Origin: Shewanella sp. MR-4
GTDB taxonomy: Bacteria; Pseudomonadota; Gammaproteobacteria; Enterobacterales; Shewanellaceae
Direction: 5' to 3'
Length of the DNA: 64,000 nucleotides
Assembly (NCBI RefSeq): GCF_000014685.1
Contig: NC_008321.1
Span: 4,399,001-4,463,000 of the forward strand
The notes beneath the pieces were generated by a model that was given only the letters and a program-made list of their open reading frames with translations, was not told the origin of the DNA and ran no database searches. Within the stretch, counting starts at the first letter, position 1, and the number at the start of each line of letters is the position of its first letter. Of this stretch, positions 18,582 to 28,812 are shown piece after piece. The position numbers and the translations under genes are program-made.

Positions 18582-19162
18582 TTACTCGCTCCTTTTGCCG
18601 TTTTAATAGGCTCATCAGCCATGGCACCTTTAATGCTCACCCTTAAGCTAAAGCGTTGCAGCTGTCTTAGCTCATCATCTTGAGTCACGATAGATTGCAT
18701 ATTCGGATCGGTTAACCACTCAGATGCCTTAACCTTACGCATCATATTCGCCACGTTGTTATTCGATTCACTTCGTCCTTCTATCAGCAATAAACTGCCT
18801 TTTTTCTCTAGGCTCGATAGATATATTCCGGGGGGAACAATACGCACCAGCTCATCTAATACGTGTGTCGGTAAATTACGGGATTGCTGAAGGTTCAAAA
18901 TGATCTCGGTACGACGCTCAATATCTTTCTTACGCTCGGTGATCTTTTTAATCTCGGCGATTTGCGCATCGAGTTGTTGAATTTCGGACTGTAAATAAGC
19001 ATTCCGTCCGCGCTGTTCATCGGTCATCATGTCGAGTAAAGACAAGGCTACATAGACTAAAACTGCTGAGCCTAAAAATACCGCCGCTAATATTCCAATA
19101 TAATCGCGCTTCTGCTTTTCTCTTGCTTCCTCACGCCAAGGAAGCAGGTTTATGTTCGCCAT
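18578..19162 (-). CDS. pilN: Type IV pilus alignment protein PilN
   Basis: 194 residues from the ATG at 19162, which places the conserved MANINLLPWREE motif at the N-terminus; this motif docks into PilM. A membrane helix follows (YIGILAAVFLGSAVLVYVAL), then a coiled coil and periplasmic domain. The gene overlaps pilM by 13 bases. A start ten codons upstream is rejected because the INLLPW motif is normally N-terminal. Confidence 0.95.
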   Translation of the reverse strand: MANINLLPWREEAREKQKRDYIGILAAVFLGSAVLVYVALSLLDMMTDEQRGRNAYLQSEIQQLDAQIAEIKKITERKKDIERRTEIILNLQQSRNLPTHVLDELVRIVPPGIYLSSLEKKGSLLLIEGRSESNNNVANMMRKVKASEWLTDPNMQSIVTQDDELRQLQRFSLRVSIKGAMADEPIKTAKGASK

Positions 19163-20229
19163 TGACCGTAGCTCCTCAGCGCTAAGCCACATGCAACCAT
19201 ATATTTGCTAATGCTAGGTTGCAGTATATTTTTAACGGATTCATCCGCGTGCAGGCATCCTTGGAAGGGATCGGCAATTATGGTGTGAACACCTAACTCA
19301 TTCGTTAATAAGTTAGCCATGCCTTCCAGTTTAGATGTTCCACCGCATAATACGAGATAATCGACTTTATCTTTACCACTCGAAGTACAATAAATTTGCA
19401 ACGTCCGCTTAATTTGTTGCAGCAATTGGGTCTGAAAGGGAGATAACACTTCAAACATATAATTACGCGGCAAATCGCCTTCTATTTTGGCTTTTTCTGC
19501 CTGCTCGTAAGACATGCCATAAAAAGACAGAATCGACTGAGTAAATAACTCACCGCCAAAGGCTTGCTCACGGATAAAGGTTGTTTCGCCCGACTCCACG
19601 ACAGAGAAGGTCGTCATATTGGCACCAATATCGACCATGGCCACCGCCTTCTGCCGAGCGCCTTCGGGTAACTGACCTAGCACCAACTCGACGGCTCGCC
19701 CTAAGGCATACCCTTCGACATCAACGACTTTGGTTTCGAGTTCGACTTCATCGAGCGCATCGACTCTGGCATCAATATTATCAGTGCGGCACGCACTCAG
19801 TAGCACATCAACCTTAGAAGGATCGGTACTGTTAACATTTAAGGTTTCAAAATCAATGCTAACTTCATCGAGGGAGTATGGGATAAGGTTATCGGCTTCA
19901 ATCTCAATTTGTGCCTCCATTTCCTCCTCGCTCAGCGAGGCATCCATGTAGATGACCTTAGTCATCACCGCAGAACCAGAGACCGCAACCGCTGCATATT
20001 TAACCGACTTTGGCAAAATACGCTTGACCTGTTTGAGACATTCAACAACGGCATCGGCATCACGAATATCATGATCGTTAATAGCCCCCTTTTTTACGGG
20101 AACCGCTGCATGACTTAGTATTTTATATCCATCAGCAGTCTTACTCAGCAGAATAGCCTTTACTTCATGGGAACCAATATCAATCCCGACCATTTGCGGA
20201 GCCTGACGCTTCCATAAATTTGAAAGCAT
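19150..20229 (-). CDS. pilM: Type IV pilus actin-like protein PilM
   Basis: 359 residues of the actin/FtsA-like fold. The phosphate-1 motif is GIDIGSHEVKAI (15-26), and later MVDIGANMTTFSV and LVLCGGTSKLEGM supply the second phosphate and adenosine motifs. It sits on the cytoplasmic face and binds PilN. It is the first gene of the operon and divergent from mrcA with 191 bases between, as in many gammaproteobacteria. Confidence 0.96.
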   Translation of the reverse strand: MLSNLWKRQAPQMVGIDIGSHEVKAILLSKTADGYKILSHAAVPVKKGAINDHDIRDADAVVECLKQVKRILPKSVKYAAVAVSGSAVMTKVIYMDASLSEEEMEAQIEIEADNLIPYSLDEVSIDFETLNVNSTDPSKVDVLLSACRTDNIDARVDALDEVELETKVVDVEGYALGRAVELVLGQLPEGARQKAVAMVDIGANMTTFSVVESGETTFIREQAFGGELFTQSILSFYGMSYEQAEKAKIEGDLPRNYMFEVLSPFQTQLLQQIKRTLQIYCTSSGKDKVDYLVLCGGTSKLEGMANLLTNELGVHTIIADPFQGCLHADESVKNILQPSISKYMVACGLALRSYGQWRT

Positions 20230-20420
20230 AGTCCGTTGTCACTTTATTATTTGTATTCAGTAGTAAAAGAGATTAGCACAAAATCAACCCGTTATACGTA
20301 TTTGTATAGAATGTTTCAAGATTTTACAAACGCTATTTTAGGGACATCACGTTTTTGCTTCACCCAAACGTGTGCGCCTTATATACTGTCGCACTTAACT
20401 GAACATTAGGATCAATTTAG

Positions 20421-22940
20421 GTGAAGTGGTTAAAACGTATTGTTATAGCCCTATTCAGTCTAGCCCTTTTGGGCGTGGGCGCCATTGTTGCAGCATACTT
20501 TTATGTTTTGCCGGATCTGCCGGATGTATCGACACTAAAAAATGTGCAATTACAAACACCTTTGCGCATTTACAGTAGCGATGGCAAGCTCATCTCTCAG
20601 TTTGGTGAGAAGCGTCGCATTCCGCTGAAACTCGAAGAAGTGCCTAAAACGCTGCTCCAAGCCTTCCTCGCCACCGAGGATGCACGCTTTTATGAGCACG
20701 GCGGTATCGATCCTGTTGGGGTGATGCGTGCCGCAATCGTCATGCTCACCACGGGTGAAAAGAAACAAGGCGCGAGTACTATCACCATGCAGGTGGCGCG
20801 TAACTTCTTCCTGACCCGCGACAAGACCATTATTCGTAAAGTGAAGGAAATTTTTATTTCCTACCACATCGAGCAATTGTTAACTAAAGATGAGATTTTA
20901 GAACTCTACGTTAACCGTATTTATTTAGGTCAGAGAGCCTATGGTGTCGGCGCGGCTGCTCAAGTGTATTTTGGTAAAAACGTTCAAGATCTGACGCTTT
21001 CCGAAATGAGTATGATCGCGGGTCTCCCTAAAGCACCGTCGACTCTAAACCCTATTACCTCCCCTTCACGCGCACTTGCACGCCGCAACGTGGTATTGAT
21101 GCGAATGAACGAAGTGGGCTACATCAGCAAGGCTGAATACCAAGCTGCTGTGCAAGAGCCGCTCGTCGCCAAATACCATGGTGCTGAAATCGACCTTTAC
21201 GCCCCTTATATCTCTGAAATGGCTCGAGATTACATGGTGCAAAAATACGGTGAAGAAGAGGCCTACACGAACGGCTATAACGTCTACACCACGATTTCAT
21301 CAGAGCAGCAACTGCTAGCACAGCAAGCATTACGCAATAACGTCTATGCCTATGATGAGCGCCACGGTTACCGTGGTCCTGCGGCAGTTTTATGGACCGA
21401 CACTAAGCCAGACGATGCACAAATCAAAGCCGAGCTCGCTAAAATTACGCCTGTACAAGAGTTGCAACCCGCTGCGGTATTAAGCATCGATGGACAGCAA
21501 GCCAGTGTGTTAACCGCCAAGGGCGAAACCAAAGTCATCAAATGGGATGGCCTAAAATGGGCGCGTAAATTTATCACCGATAAACGCCAAGGCTCGGTGC
21601 CAAAATCGGCCTCGGATATGCTGAAAGTCGGTGAACGTATTTGGATCCGCGACAATGGCCAGTATCTACAATTATCGCAAGTGCCAGAAGTGGCCAGTGC
21701 CACTGTTGCACTCGATCCTACAAATGGTGCTATCCGAACCTTAGTGGGTGGCTACAGCTTTAGCCAAAGCCAGTACAACCGTGTAACTCAAGCGAAACGT
21801 CAATTAGGTTCGAATATTAAACCTTTCATCTATGCTGCGGCATTAGAGAAAGGCTTTACCCTCGCGACTCTGATTAACAACGCGCCGATTAACAAACCCG
21901 ATATTAGCCAAGGTACTGCGTGGCGCCCTAAAAACTCGCCCGATATCTATGGCGGCCCAACACGCCTGCGTGTGGGGTTAGCGCAATCGATCAACGTAAT
22001 GTCTGTTCGCGCTATGCGCCATATTGGTTTAGATGCGGCCATCGCCGAGCTGACTAAGTTTGGATTCGATCCTAACGACTTACCTCGTAACGAGTCGTTA
22101 GCCTTAGGTTCTCCTTCGGTCACCCCACTGCAAGTGGCAACCGCTTTCAACGTGTTCGCAAATGGTGGTTTCTTAGTTGAACCTTTCTATATCGAACGAG
22201 TAGAAGACTCCTTCGGTAATGTGATTGAGAAGGCCAATCCGACCTTGGCCTGTAAGCCTAACAACAGCTCCGTACAGCCTAGCAGCGATCCAATGAGTTT
22301 TGGTGAGCCCGCAGCTCAAACCGATGAGCCTGTGGCCTATTGCTTCGAACAAACTGGCCGTTATGCTCCGCAAATTATCTCTGAACAAACGGCATTCCTG
22401 ATCACCGAAGCGCTGAAGAGCGTGATCTGGGGTGGCGGCGATTGGAGTAAAGGCACTGGCTGGCAGGGTACGGCTTGGCGTGCGGCGCAGTTAATCAAAC
22501 GCCATGATATTGCGGGTAAAACCGGTACAACAAACGAGTCTCGCGATACCTGGTTCAGTGGTTTTGGCCCAACACTCACCAGCACCTTCTGGGTAGGGTT
22601 TGACGACCATGGTCGCCAATTAGGCAGAACCGCATGGAACCCGAATGGTGAGAAGGATCAGATCACAGGCACAGAGGCAGGCGCTAAGACCGCAGGCCCT
22701 GGCTGGAACGAGTTTATGAATAACGTGCTGAAGGGCGTACCTGAAACCACAGCGATCCCACCCGAAGGGATTGTCTCGGTGCGGATCGATCTGGCGACCG
22801 GCAAACTGACTCGTAAGACAGACTACACTAGCGCATTTGAATACTTTATCTCGGGCACTGAACCTAAGGAATACATCAGTGAAAGCCAAGATGAAAACAA
22901 CCTATTCATCGATGCGCCGACAGACGATTTATTCCAATAG
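20421..22940 (+). CDS. mrcA: Class A penicillin-binding protein 1a
   Basis: 839 residues with a GTG start (AGGA upstream). A membrane anchor (7-29) is followed by the GT51 glycosyltransferase domain with the catalytic motif EDARFYEHGG (Glu 86) and GASTITMQVARNFFL. After an OB-like linker comes the transpeptidase: SNIK (Ser about 464), SIN and KTGTT (Lys about 700). It polymerises and cross-links peptidoglycan and is the partner of LpoA encoded at 2484. A TATACT near 20380 could be its -10. Confidence 0.96.
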   Translation: MKWLKRIVIALFSLALLGVGAIVAAYFYVLPDLPDVSTLKNVQLQTPLRIYSSDGKLISQFGEKRRIPLKLEEVPKTLLQAFLATEDARFYEHGGIDPVGVMRAAIVMLTTGEKKQGASTITMQVARNFFLTRDKTIIRKVKEIFISYHIEQLLTKDEILELYVNRIYLGQRAYGVGAAAQVYFGKNVQDLTLSEMSMIAGLPKAPSTLNPITSPSRALARRNVVLMRMNEVGYISKAEYQAAVQEPLVAKYHGAEIDLYAPYISEMARDYMVQKYGEEEAYTNGYNVYTTISSEQQLLAQQALRNNVYAYDERHGYRGPAAVLWTDTKPDDAQIKAELAKITPVQELQPAAVLSIDGQQASVLTAKGETKVIKWDGLKWARKFITDKRQGSVPKSASDMLKVGERIWIRDNGQYLQLSQVPEVASATVALDPTNGAIRTLVGGYSFSQSQYNRVTQAKRQLGSNIKPFIYAAALEKGFTLATLINNAPINKPDISQGTAWRPKNSPDIYGGPTRLRVGLAQSINVMSVRAMRHIGLDAAIAELTKFGFDPNDLPRNESLALGSPSVTPLQVATAFNVFANGGFLVEPFYIERVEDSFGNVIEKANPTLACKPNNSSVQPSSDPMSFGEPAAQTDEPVAYCFEQTGRYAPQIISEQTAFLITEALKSVIWGGGDWSKGTGWQGTAWRAAQLIKRHDIAGKTGTTNESRDTWFSGFGPTLTSTFWVGFDDHGRQLGRTAWNPNGEKDQITGTEAGAKTAGPGWNEFMNNVLKGVPETTAIPPEGIVSVRIDLATGKLTRKTDYTSAFEYFISGTEPKEYISESQDENNLFIDAPTDDLFQ

Positions 22941-22956
22941 GGATAAATAACCATAA

Positions 22957-22982
22957 AAAACGCGACTCTTGAGTCGCGTTTT
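22957..22982. terminator. Bidirectional terminator between mrcA and argH
   Basis: A 12-bp perfect stem (AAAACGCGACTC and its complement) with a minimal loop is flanked by A-runs on one side and T-runs on the other, between convergent mrcA and argH. It can serve both. Confidence 0.88.
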
Positions 22983-23000
22983 TATTTCTCAATTAAGGCA

Positions 23001-24374
23001 TTAGCCCGCGTTCTTCGCCGCAATCGCTTGTTTAACCTGAGCCAGCGCAGTGCCGCCAAGGACATCACGTTTTGCCAAACAAGCTTCAATGGTGAGGTTG
23101 GGATACACATCATCTTCAATGATATCGGCGAACGTTTTAAACTCGGCCAGCGTAAAACCTTCTAATGGGATCTTCTTGGCAATAGCAGCAACGACAGCCA
23201 CGCCGACCACATGGTGCGCTTCGCGGAACGGCATGCCTTTAGACACCAGATAATCCGCTAATTCGGTCGCGTTGGCATAACCTTGCTGCGCAGCTAACAG
23301 CGCATTCGGGCGGTTAACGACTAAGCCAGATAACACTAATGCCGCCATATCTAAGCAGATTGCCCAGCTGTCGACCACATCGAACAGGCCTTCTTTGTCT
23401 TCCTGCATGTCTTTATTGTAGGCCAGAGGCAGGGCTTTCATAGTGGTGAGAATGCCCACTAAGCTGCCATAAACACGGCCCGTTTTACCGCGAATAAGCT
23501 CCAGCGCATCGGGGTTTTTCTTTTGTGGCATTAACGATGACCCCGAGGTCACTTCATCACTTAATGAGATAAAGCCCGCTTCACCCGAGTTGAAGAAAAT
23601 CAAATCTTCGGCCATACGGCTTAAGTGCATCATGCTGATTGACGCCGTTGAACACAGCTCAACTACATGGTCGCGGTCCGACACACTGTCCAAACTGTTT
23701 AAGGTTGGCGATGCAAAGTTCAGTGCCGCAGCCAGCGCATGTCTATCCATTTGATAGGCTGTGCCCGCCAAGGCGCCCGAACCGAGCGGGCAGGTATTGG
23801 CGCGCTTTAAGGCATCGGTTAAGCGGCTAAGATCACGCTCAATCATCTCCACATAAGCTAAGCACCAGTGGCCAAACGTGACTGGTTGTGCACGTTGCAA
23901 ATGAGTATAACCCGGCATAACAGCGTCGAATTCACGCTCAGCAAGCGCGATAAGTTCGCTGCGTAAGGTTTGCAGGCGAGCCACTAATGCCGCACCTTCG
24001 GATTGGCACCAGAGTTTTAAATCGGTAGCGACTTGGTCGTTACGGCTACGGCCCGTATGGAGTTTTTTACCCAGATCGCCGACTTTAGCGATCAACGCCG
24101 ACTCCACGAAGCTGTGAATATCTTCCGCGCCCGATGCGAGAATAATCGCAGGATCGCCCTTCACTTCCACCAGCAGCTCGTTCAGTGCTTTCTTCAAATC
24201 GCTGCATTCAGTGGCAGTGATAATGCCGACACTAGCAATCGCATCGGCCCAAGCGATAGAGCCGACCACATCCTGCTCAAATAAACGGTAATCCACAGGC
24301 AGTGAATCGTTGAATAATTTAAATAGCGCGCTGGTTTCGCCCTGAAATCTTCCACCCCATAAAGCCATGCTCAA
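23001..24374 (-). CDS. argH: Argininosuccinate lyase
   Basis: 457 residues. The fumarase/aspartase superfamily signature GSSLMPQKKNPD is near residue 278. It cleaves argininosuccinate to arginine and fumarate, the final step. It is the last gene of argCBFGH, but an intrinsic terminator stands between it and argG. Confidence 0.97.
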   Translation of the reverse strand: MSMALWGGRFQGETSALFKLFNDSLPVDYRLFEQDVVGSIAWADAIASVGIITATECSDLKKALNELLVEVKGDPAIILASGAEDIHSFVESALIAKVGDLGKKLHTGRSRNDQVATDLKLWCQSEGAALVARLQTLRSELIALAEREFDAVMPGYTHLQRAQPVTFGHWCLAYVEMIERDLSRLTDALKRANTCPLGSGALAGTAYQMDRHALAAALNFASPTLNSLDSVSDRDHVVELCSTASISMMHLSRMAEDLIFFNSGEAGFISLSDEVTSGSSLMPQKKNPDALELIRGKTGRVYGSLVGILTTMKALPLAYNKDMQEDKEGLFDVVDSWAICLDMAALVLSGLVVNRPNALLAAQQGYANATELADYLVSKGMPFREAHHVVGVAVVAAIAKKIPLEGFTLAEFKTFADIIEDDVYPNLTIEACLAKRDVLGGTALAQVKQAIAAKNAG

Positions 24375-24419
24375 TCCCCTCGGTCACTGCTTTGAATACG
24401 TTAAAACTTAAGATATAAA

Positions 24420-24440
24420 AAAGGGCGCTAGGCGCCCTTT
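24420..24440 (-). terminator. Intrinsic terminator between argG and argH
   Basis: AAAGGGCGC and GCGCCCTTT form a nine-bp stem with a three-base loop, followed on the minus strand by six T residues, eleven bases beyond the argG stop. The T-tract makes it a plausible terminator or attenuator inside the operon. Confidence 0.8.
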
Positions 24441-24451
24441 GAGTCAGCCTA

Positions 24452-25675
24452 TTACTTAGCATTGAGCGCGCGAATGCGGCTTGCTAACGAGTACAGACGG
24501 ATAAAGCCTTCAGCGTGTTTCTGGTCATACACTTGATCTTCACCGAAGGTGGCAAATGCTTCTGAGTACAAGCTGTTTGGCGAACGCTTCTTAACGGCAA
24601 TCGCGTGACCTTTGTAGAGTTTAACCACAACTTCACCGTTAACAGACTCGGCTAATGACTCAGATGCCGCCAGCAGCGACTTACACAGAGGTGTAAACCA
24701 ACGACCGTCGTACACTAAGTGCGCCATTTGGGCACCCACTTGCTCGCGCCAAGTACGGCTGGTTTTATCCAGTACTAACTCTTCAATCGCGCGCAGCGCA
24801 GCAAACATCACAGTGCCGCCTGGAGTTTCGTAACAACCACGAGACTTCATGCCCACTAAACGGTTTTCGGTGATATCGATACGACCCACGCCATGTGGTG
24901 CAGCGATGGCATTCAGCTTCATCAGTGCAGCGTAAGGTGTTAATGCTTCACCGTTTACTTTGGTCACACGGCCATGTTCGACTTCGAGTGACACATATTC
25001 TGCTTGGTTTGGCGCATCTTCTGGATCGGCAGTCAGCGTCCACACACCTTTGCTTGGCTCGTTCCATGGATCTTCCAACTCGCCACCTTCGTGGGAAATG
25101 TGGAATGCGTTGGCATCACGGCTGTAGATCTTAGTCGCAGAAGCCGACGTCTTGATATTACGCTCAGCTAAGTAAGCCAGCAGATCTTCACGGCTCTGCA
25201 TGGTCCATTCACGCCATGGTGCAATCACTTTTAAATCAGGCGCTAATGCCGCAAAGCAACCTTCGAAACGCACTTGGTCGTTACCCTTACCGGTACAACC
25301 GTGGCACAGAGCATCGGCACCCACTTTACGTGCTACTTCAACCTGCGCCTTTGCGATGATTGGACGCGCCATTGAAGTACCTAACAAGTAAGTACCTTCG
25401 TAGATAGCACCCGTTGCCATGGTTGGGTAGATGTAATCTTTAACGAATTCTTCTTTCAGATCGACGATATGACATTCCGATGCGCCAGAAGCTAATGCCT
25501 TTTCAGTCAGACCCACTAATTCTTCTTCACCCTGACCTACGTCAGCGCAAAAAGCGATGATCTCACAGTTGTCGTAGGTTTCTTTTAACCATGGAATAAT
25601 GGCCGAAGTATCTAGACCACCCGAATAGGCTAAAACGACTTTTTTCACGCCAGTGTTTTTGTTCTCGATAGACAT
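24452..25675 (-). CDS. argG: Argininosuccinate synthase
   Basis: 407 residues. The ATP pyrophosphatase P-loop is VLAYSGGLDTSAI (13-25). It joins citrulline and aspartate using ATP. Length matches the short ArgG type. It lies 60 bases after argF. Confidence 0.97.
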   Translation of the reverse strand: MSIENKNTGVKKVVLAYSGGLDTSAIIPWLKETYDNCEIIAFCADVGQGEEELVGLTEKALASGASECHIVDLKEEFVKDYIYPTMATGAIYEGTYLLGTSMARPIIAKAQVEVARKVGADALCHGCTGKGNDQVRFEGCFAALAPDLKVIAPWREWTMQSREDLLAYLAERNIKTSASATKIYSRDANAFHISHEGGELEDPWNEPSKGVWTLTADPEDAPNQAEYVSLEVEHGRVTKVNGEALTPYAALMKLNAIAAPHGVGRIDITENRLVGMKSRGCYETPGGTVMFAALRAIEELVLDKTSRTWREQVGAQMAHLVYDGRWFTPLCKSLLAASESLAESVNGEVVVKLYKGHAIAVKKRSPNSLYSEAFATFGEDQVYDQKHAEGFIRLYSLASRIRALNAK

Positions 25676-25735
25676 CTTAAATTCCTATAACTCGTTTCTC
25701 ACCTTGGAGAAAGTAGGCTGCTAAACAGGGTTAAA

Positions 25736-26641
25736 TTAACTAAATAGGGTTACCAGTACTGCGTTTTGGGCGTGCATCCGATTCTCTGCTTGTTGCAGGA
25801 TCAAAGAGCCTTCGCCATCCATCACTTCATCGGTCACTTCAACACCGCGGTGAGCGGGTAAGCAGTGCATAAAGAAGTGAGCACCCGCTTTCGCCATCAA
25901 GCCCTTATTGACCTGATAAGGTGCAAACTTATCCTTAATTTCCGCTAACGGTGTTGGATCACCCATGGAAATCCAGGTATCAGTATAGATAGCATCGTGA
26001 CCTTCGATAGCACCAATATCTGAAGTCAGTACAACTTTGCCGCCATATCGGCTGGCAAGTTCTTGTACTTCGGCCACGACGTAGCCATCAGGAAAGTGAC
26101 CCGCTGGGCAGATCACTGTCATGGTGGCACCGAGAATGGCCGCGCAATACATCAATGAATTCGTCACGTTATTACCGTCACCTACGTACGCTAACTTGAC
26201 ATCACTGATATTTTCAAAATGCTCGGCCAAAGTTAAGAAATCGGCCAGCGCTTGGCAAGGATGATATAAATCCGAAAGCGCATTAATCACAGGCACAGTG
26301 CCAAACTCGGCCAATTGTTCGATGGTCTTGTGGGAGAACGTTCTCGCCACAATAGCATCGGCCCAACAGGACAGGTTAGAAGCAAAGTCAGCGACCGATT
26401 CCCGCTTACCTAAGGCACCATTTTGTTGGTCTAGGTATAAACAGTGGCCGCCGAGCTTGTTAATACCGATATCGAAGCTAACACGAGTACGCAGGGATGG
26501 CTTTTCAAATAACATCACCACACTCTTACCGTCCAGCGCATGACGATACTCAGCGGGATTCGCTTTAATCGTCTTGGCTAAGGTAATCAGATCCAGCAAC
26601 TGTTGCTGGGTTAACTCTTTTATCGATAGTAAATGCTTCAT
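25736..26641 (-). CDS. argF: Ornithine carbamoyltransferase
   Basis: 301 residues. The carbamoyl-phosphate motif is SLRTRVSF (50-57) and the ornithine-binding HCLPAHRG is near residue 263. It makes citrulline. Its position between argB and argG supports the anabolic enzyme. Confidence 0.96.
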   Translation of the reverse strand: MKHLLSIKELTQQQLLDLITLAKTIKANPAEYRHALDGKSVVMLFEKPSLRTRVSFDIGINKLGGHCLYLDQQNGALGKRESVADFASNLSCWADAIVARTFSHKTIEQLAEFGTVPVINALSDLYHPCQALADFLTLAEHFENISDVKLAYVGDGNNVTNSLMYCAAILGATMTVICPAGHFPDGYVVAEVQELASRYGGKVVLTSDIGAIEGHDAIYTDTWISMGDPTPLAEIKDKFAPYQVNKGLMAKAGAHFFMHCLPAHRGVEVTDEVMDGEGSLILQQAENRMHAQNAVLVTLFS

Positions 26642-26653
26642 AACCTACTCCGC

Positions 26654-27436
26654 TTATGGTTGGATTTGTGTGCCCACGGCCTCACCTTTTGCTAATGCGA
26701 CTAATTGGCTTGCATCACGCCATGAGGCAACTTGAACCGCCTGCCCCATCCACTGCGCCACTTCGAGCGCAGCTTCTACTTTGACTTTCATTCCCTTTTC
26801 GATCACGCCTTGCTTCACCAACTCGGCAATCTGCTTACCATTCAGCGAAGGGATTAATTGACCTTTACCATCGAGCACGCCAGACACATCCGATAGCAGC
26901 ACCAACTTGCCACCGACCAACTTAGCTAATACCGTCGCCGCTTGGTCGGCGTTCACGTTCAGCATTTGACCATCGTCCATCATGGCAATTGAGCTACAAA
27001 TCGGCATCCAACCTTGGGACAGAATAAACTTGAGGTAAGTGGCGTCTTTAGGAGAAACCTCGCCCACTAACCCTAAACGCTCATCTTTGATCTTGGCCGA
27101 TACTGTGTTGCCATCGGCTAAGCTCATGCCCACACTCACAATCCCAGCCTTTGTCGCCGCGCCTTGGAGGATCTTGTTTGATGTTCCGGCCAGTGCACCG
27201 GCAATGATCGGCATTTGCTCCGGCGGGGTCACCCGCAGGCCTTCTAACTTGACGGTTTCCATGCCGTTTGCGGCTAATTGCTCATCGACCAAACAGCCGC
27301 CGCCATGCACCATCAGCACTTGCTGACCATCAGCGATCATTGCTGCCGCGGTATCCATTAAACGCGCCATCCCCATTTCACACTGCAGCAGGGCGCCGCC
27401 GACTTTAAGAACTAATACTGAGTTGTTGGTAGACAT
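26654..27436 (-). CDS. argB: Acetylglutamate kinase
   Basis: 260 residues of the amino-acid kinase fold, with VLKVGGALLQCEMGM near the N-terminus and VMVHGGGCLVDEQL nearby (LMVHGGG). The short length, lacking the N-terminal helix of hexameric forms, suggests the arginine-insensitive dimeric E. coli type. It follows argC by 31 bases. Confidence 0.95.
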   Translation of the reverse strand: MSTNNSVLVLKVGGALLQCEMGMARLMDTAAAMIADGQQVLMVHGGGCLVDEQLAANGMETVKLEGLRVTPPEQMPIIAGALAGTSNKILQGAATKAGIVSVGMSLADGNTVSAKIKDERLGLVGEVSPKDATYLKFILSQGWMPICSSIAMMDDGQMLNVNADQAATVLAKLVGGKLVLLSDVSGVLDGKGQLIPSLNGKQIAELVKQGVIEKGMKVKVEAALEVAQWMGQAVQVASWRDASQLVALAKGEAVGTQIQP

Positions 27437-27467
27437 CTTGACGACTCTCTTAAATAAGGATGAACGG

Positions 27468-28448
27468 TTAAAGGTTAAAGTGAATCTTTATGCATTGCAG
27501 GGCTTGGCTCGCCGCGCCTTTCATCAAATTGTCGATGGCACTGGCAACCACTAAGTAGCCACTGTTCTCATCAAACTTCCAACCTAAGTGGCAATTCGGA
27601 GTCAGCACCACATCATCCACTTTCGGGAACTGGTTCTGTTTCACTGTCACCAGCGGAGCTTGGTCATACACACTGTATGCCGCAGCCACATCGGCAGTGG
27701 TAGTGCCTGGTTTTAGCTGTACCGTGATGGTCGCTAAAATGCCGCGCTTGAAGTTGCCTAGGTGCGGCGTGAAGATCACCTCTTGCCCCAGTTGAGTGGC
27801 AATTTCGGGTTGATGTCTGTGGCCTAATACGCCGTAGGGTGTGAGGCTCACTTCGCAAAAACTGGTATGCAGCTGCGCCTTACGACCCGCGCCCGTCACA
27901 CCACTAACCGCATTGATCACTGGATAGGCTGACGTCAGTAAATTCTTTAATGGTTTCAATGCTGTTAATGATGCTGTTGGGTAACAACCTGGCACAGCAA
28001 TCATTTTAGTCGCGGCGACTTCTTTGGCATTCCACTCGGCTAGACCATAGACGGCCTTGGCCAACACTTCAGGATATTCGTGCTCAAAACCGTACCACTT
28101 AGGGTACTGCGCCACATCGCTGAAACGATAGGCACCGCTTAAGTCAAACACGGCTAAACCTTGGTTATAGAACCACGCCGCTAAATGCAAACTCACCGAA
28201 TGTTCGGTCGCTAACACCACGGCATCCGCCTCGGCGACGATCTTCGCCTTCGCTTCTTCAGTCAGTGGTGACAGAGCTAAATCAATGTGGCTGTAGACAG
28301 GGTACAAATCTGCTAAAGCTCTACCTTTATCTAAACTATTTTCAGAGACATACAGACCTTGAATCGATAATTCAGACTCCGCATGGACTAAAGCTGTTAG
28401 TTGTGCGCCTGTGTAACCACTGGCACCGATAATGGCGATGTTTTTCAT
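27468..28448 (-). CDS. argC: N-acetyl-gamma-glutamyl-phosphate reductase
   Basis: 326 residues from the ATG at 28448 ([17 protein letters not shown]), which puts the NADP-binding motif at the N-terminus; an in-frame upstream start eight codons earlier is rejected. The catalytic cysteine lies in [10 protein letters not shown] (Cys about 153). It is the first gene of argCBFGH. Confidence 0.96.
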
Positions 28449-28660
28449 ATGTATTTTTATAAACCGAATCAAAGAGACTTAAAGAATAGATGAATAGCGT
28501 ACACGCACCAGCGTATATCTATGATGACAAGACTATCGTCGTAGGAAATCGTAATGGGTCGTTATTTTATTCACTGACGGCTTAACGCTATACATCATGA
28601 TATTTACTCTACAGGTCACAAGGGGTGACTCATCTCAACTGCTGGCTAGACTACCACAAA

Positions 28661-28695
28661 GATCTATTTATGCAATATATGTGAATATATATTTT
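28661..28695. promoter_or_regulatory. Candidate tandem ARG boxes (ArgR operator)
   Basis: TGAATATATATTTT (28682-28695) matches 12 of 14 positions of the ArgR core TGAATwwwwATTCA. Exactly 21 bases upstream GATCTATTTATGCA (28661-28674) matches 9 of 14. Two boxes at two helical turns are the canonical ArgR hexamer arrangement. They lie about 210-250 bases before argC. Confidence 0.5.
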
Positions 28696-28790
28696 TATTA
28701 AATTTTGTCTTTTATCTGCGTTCGAGCACGCTTAGCAAATAACACAATACTTCACTAACTGCTTAATAACTCAGTTATCTATGGATGAAA

Positions 28791-28812
28791 GACTGAAAAA
28801 TCAGTCCTTTTT
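28791..28812 (+). terminator. Terminator-like hairpin in the argC-ppc gap
   Basis: GACTGA-AAAA-TCAGTC is a six-bp stem followed by CTTTTTATT on the plus strand. No plus-strand gene precedes it, so it could end a short leader or small RNA; it may also be chance in AT-rich DNA. Confidence 0.4.
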
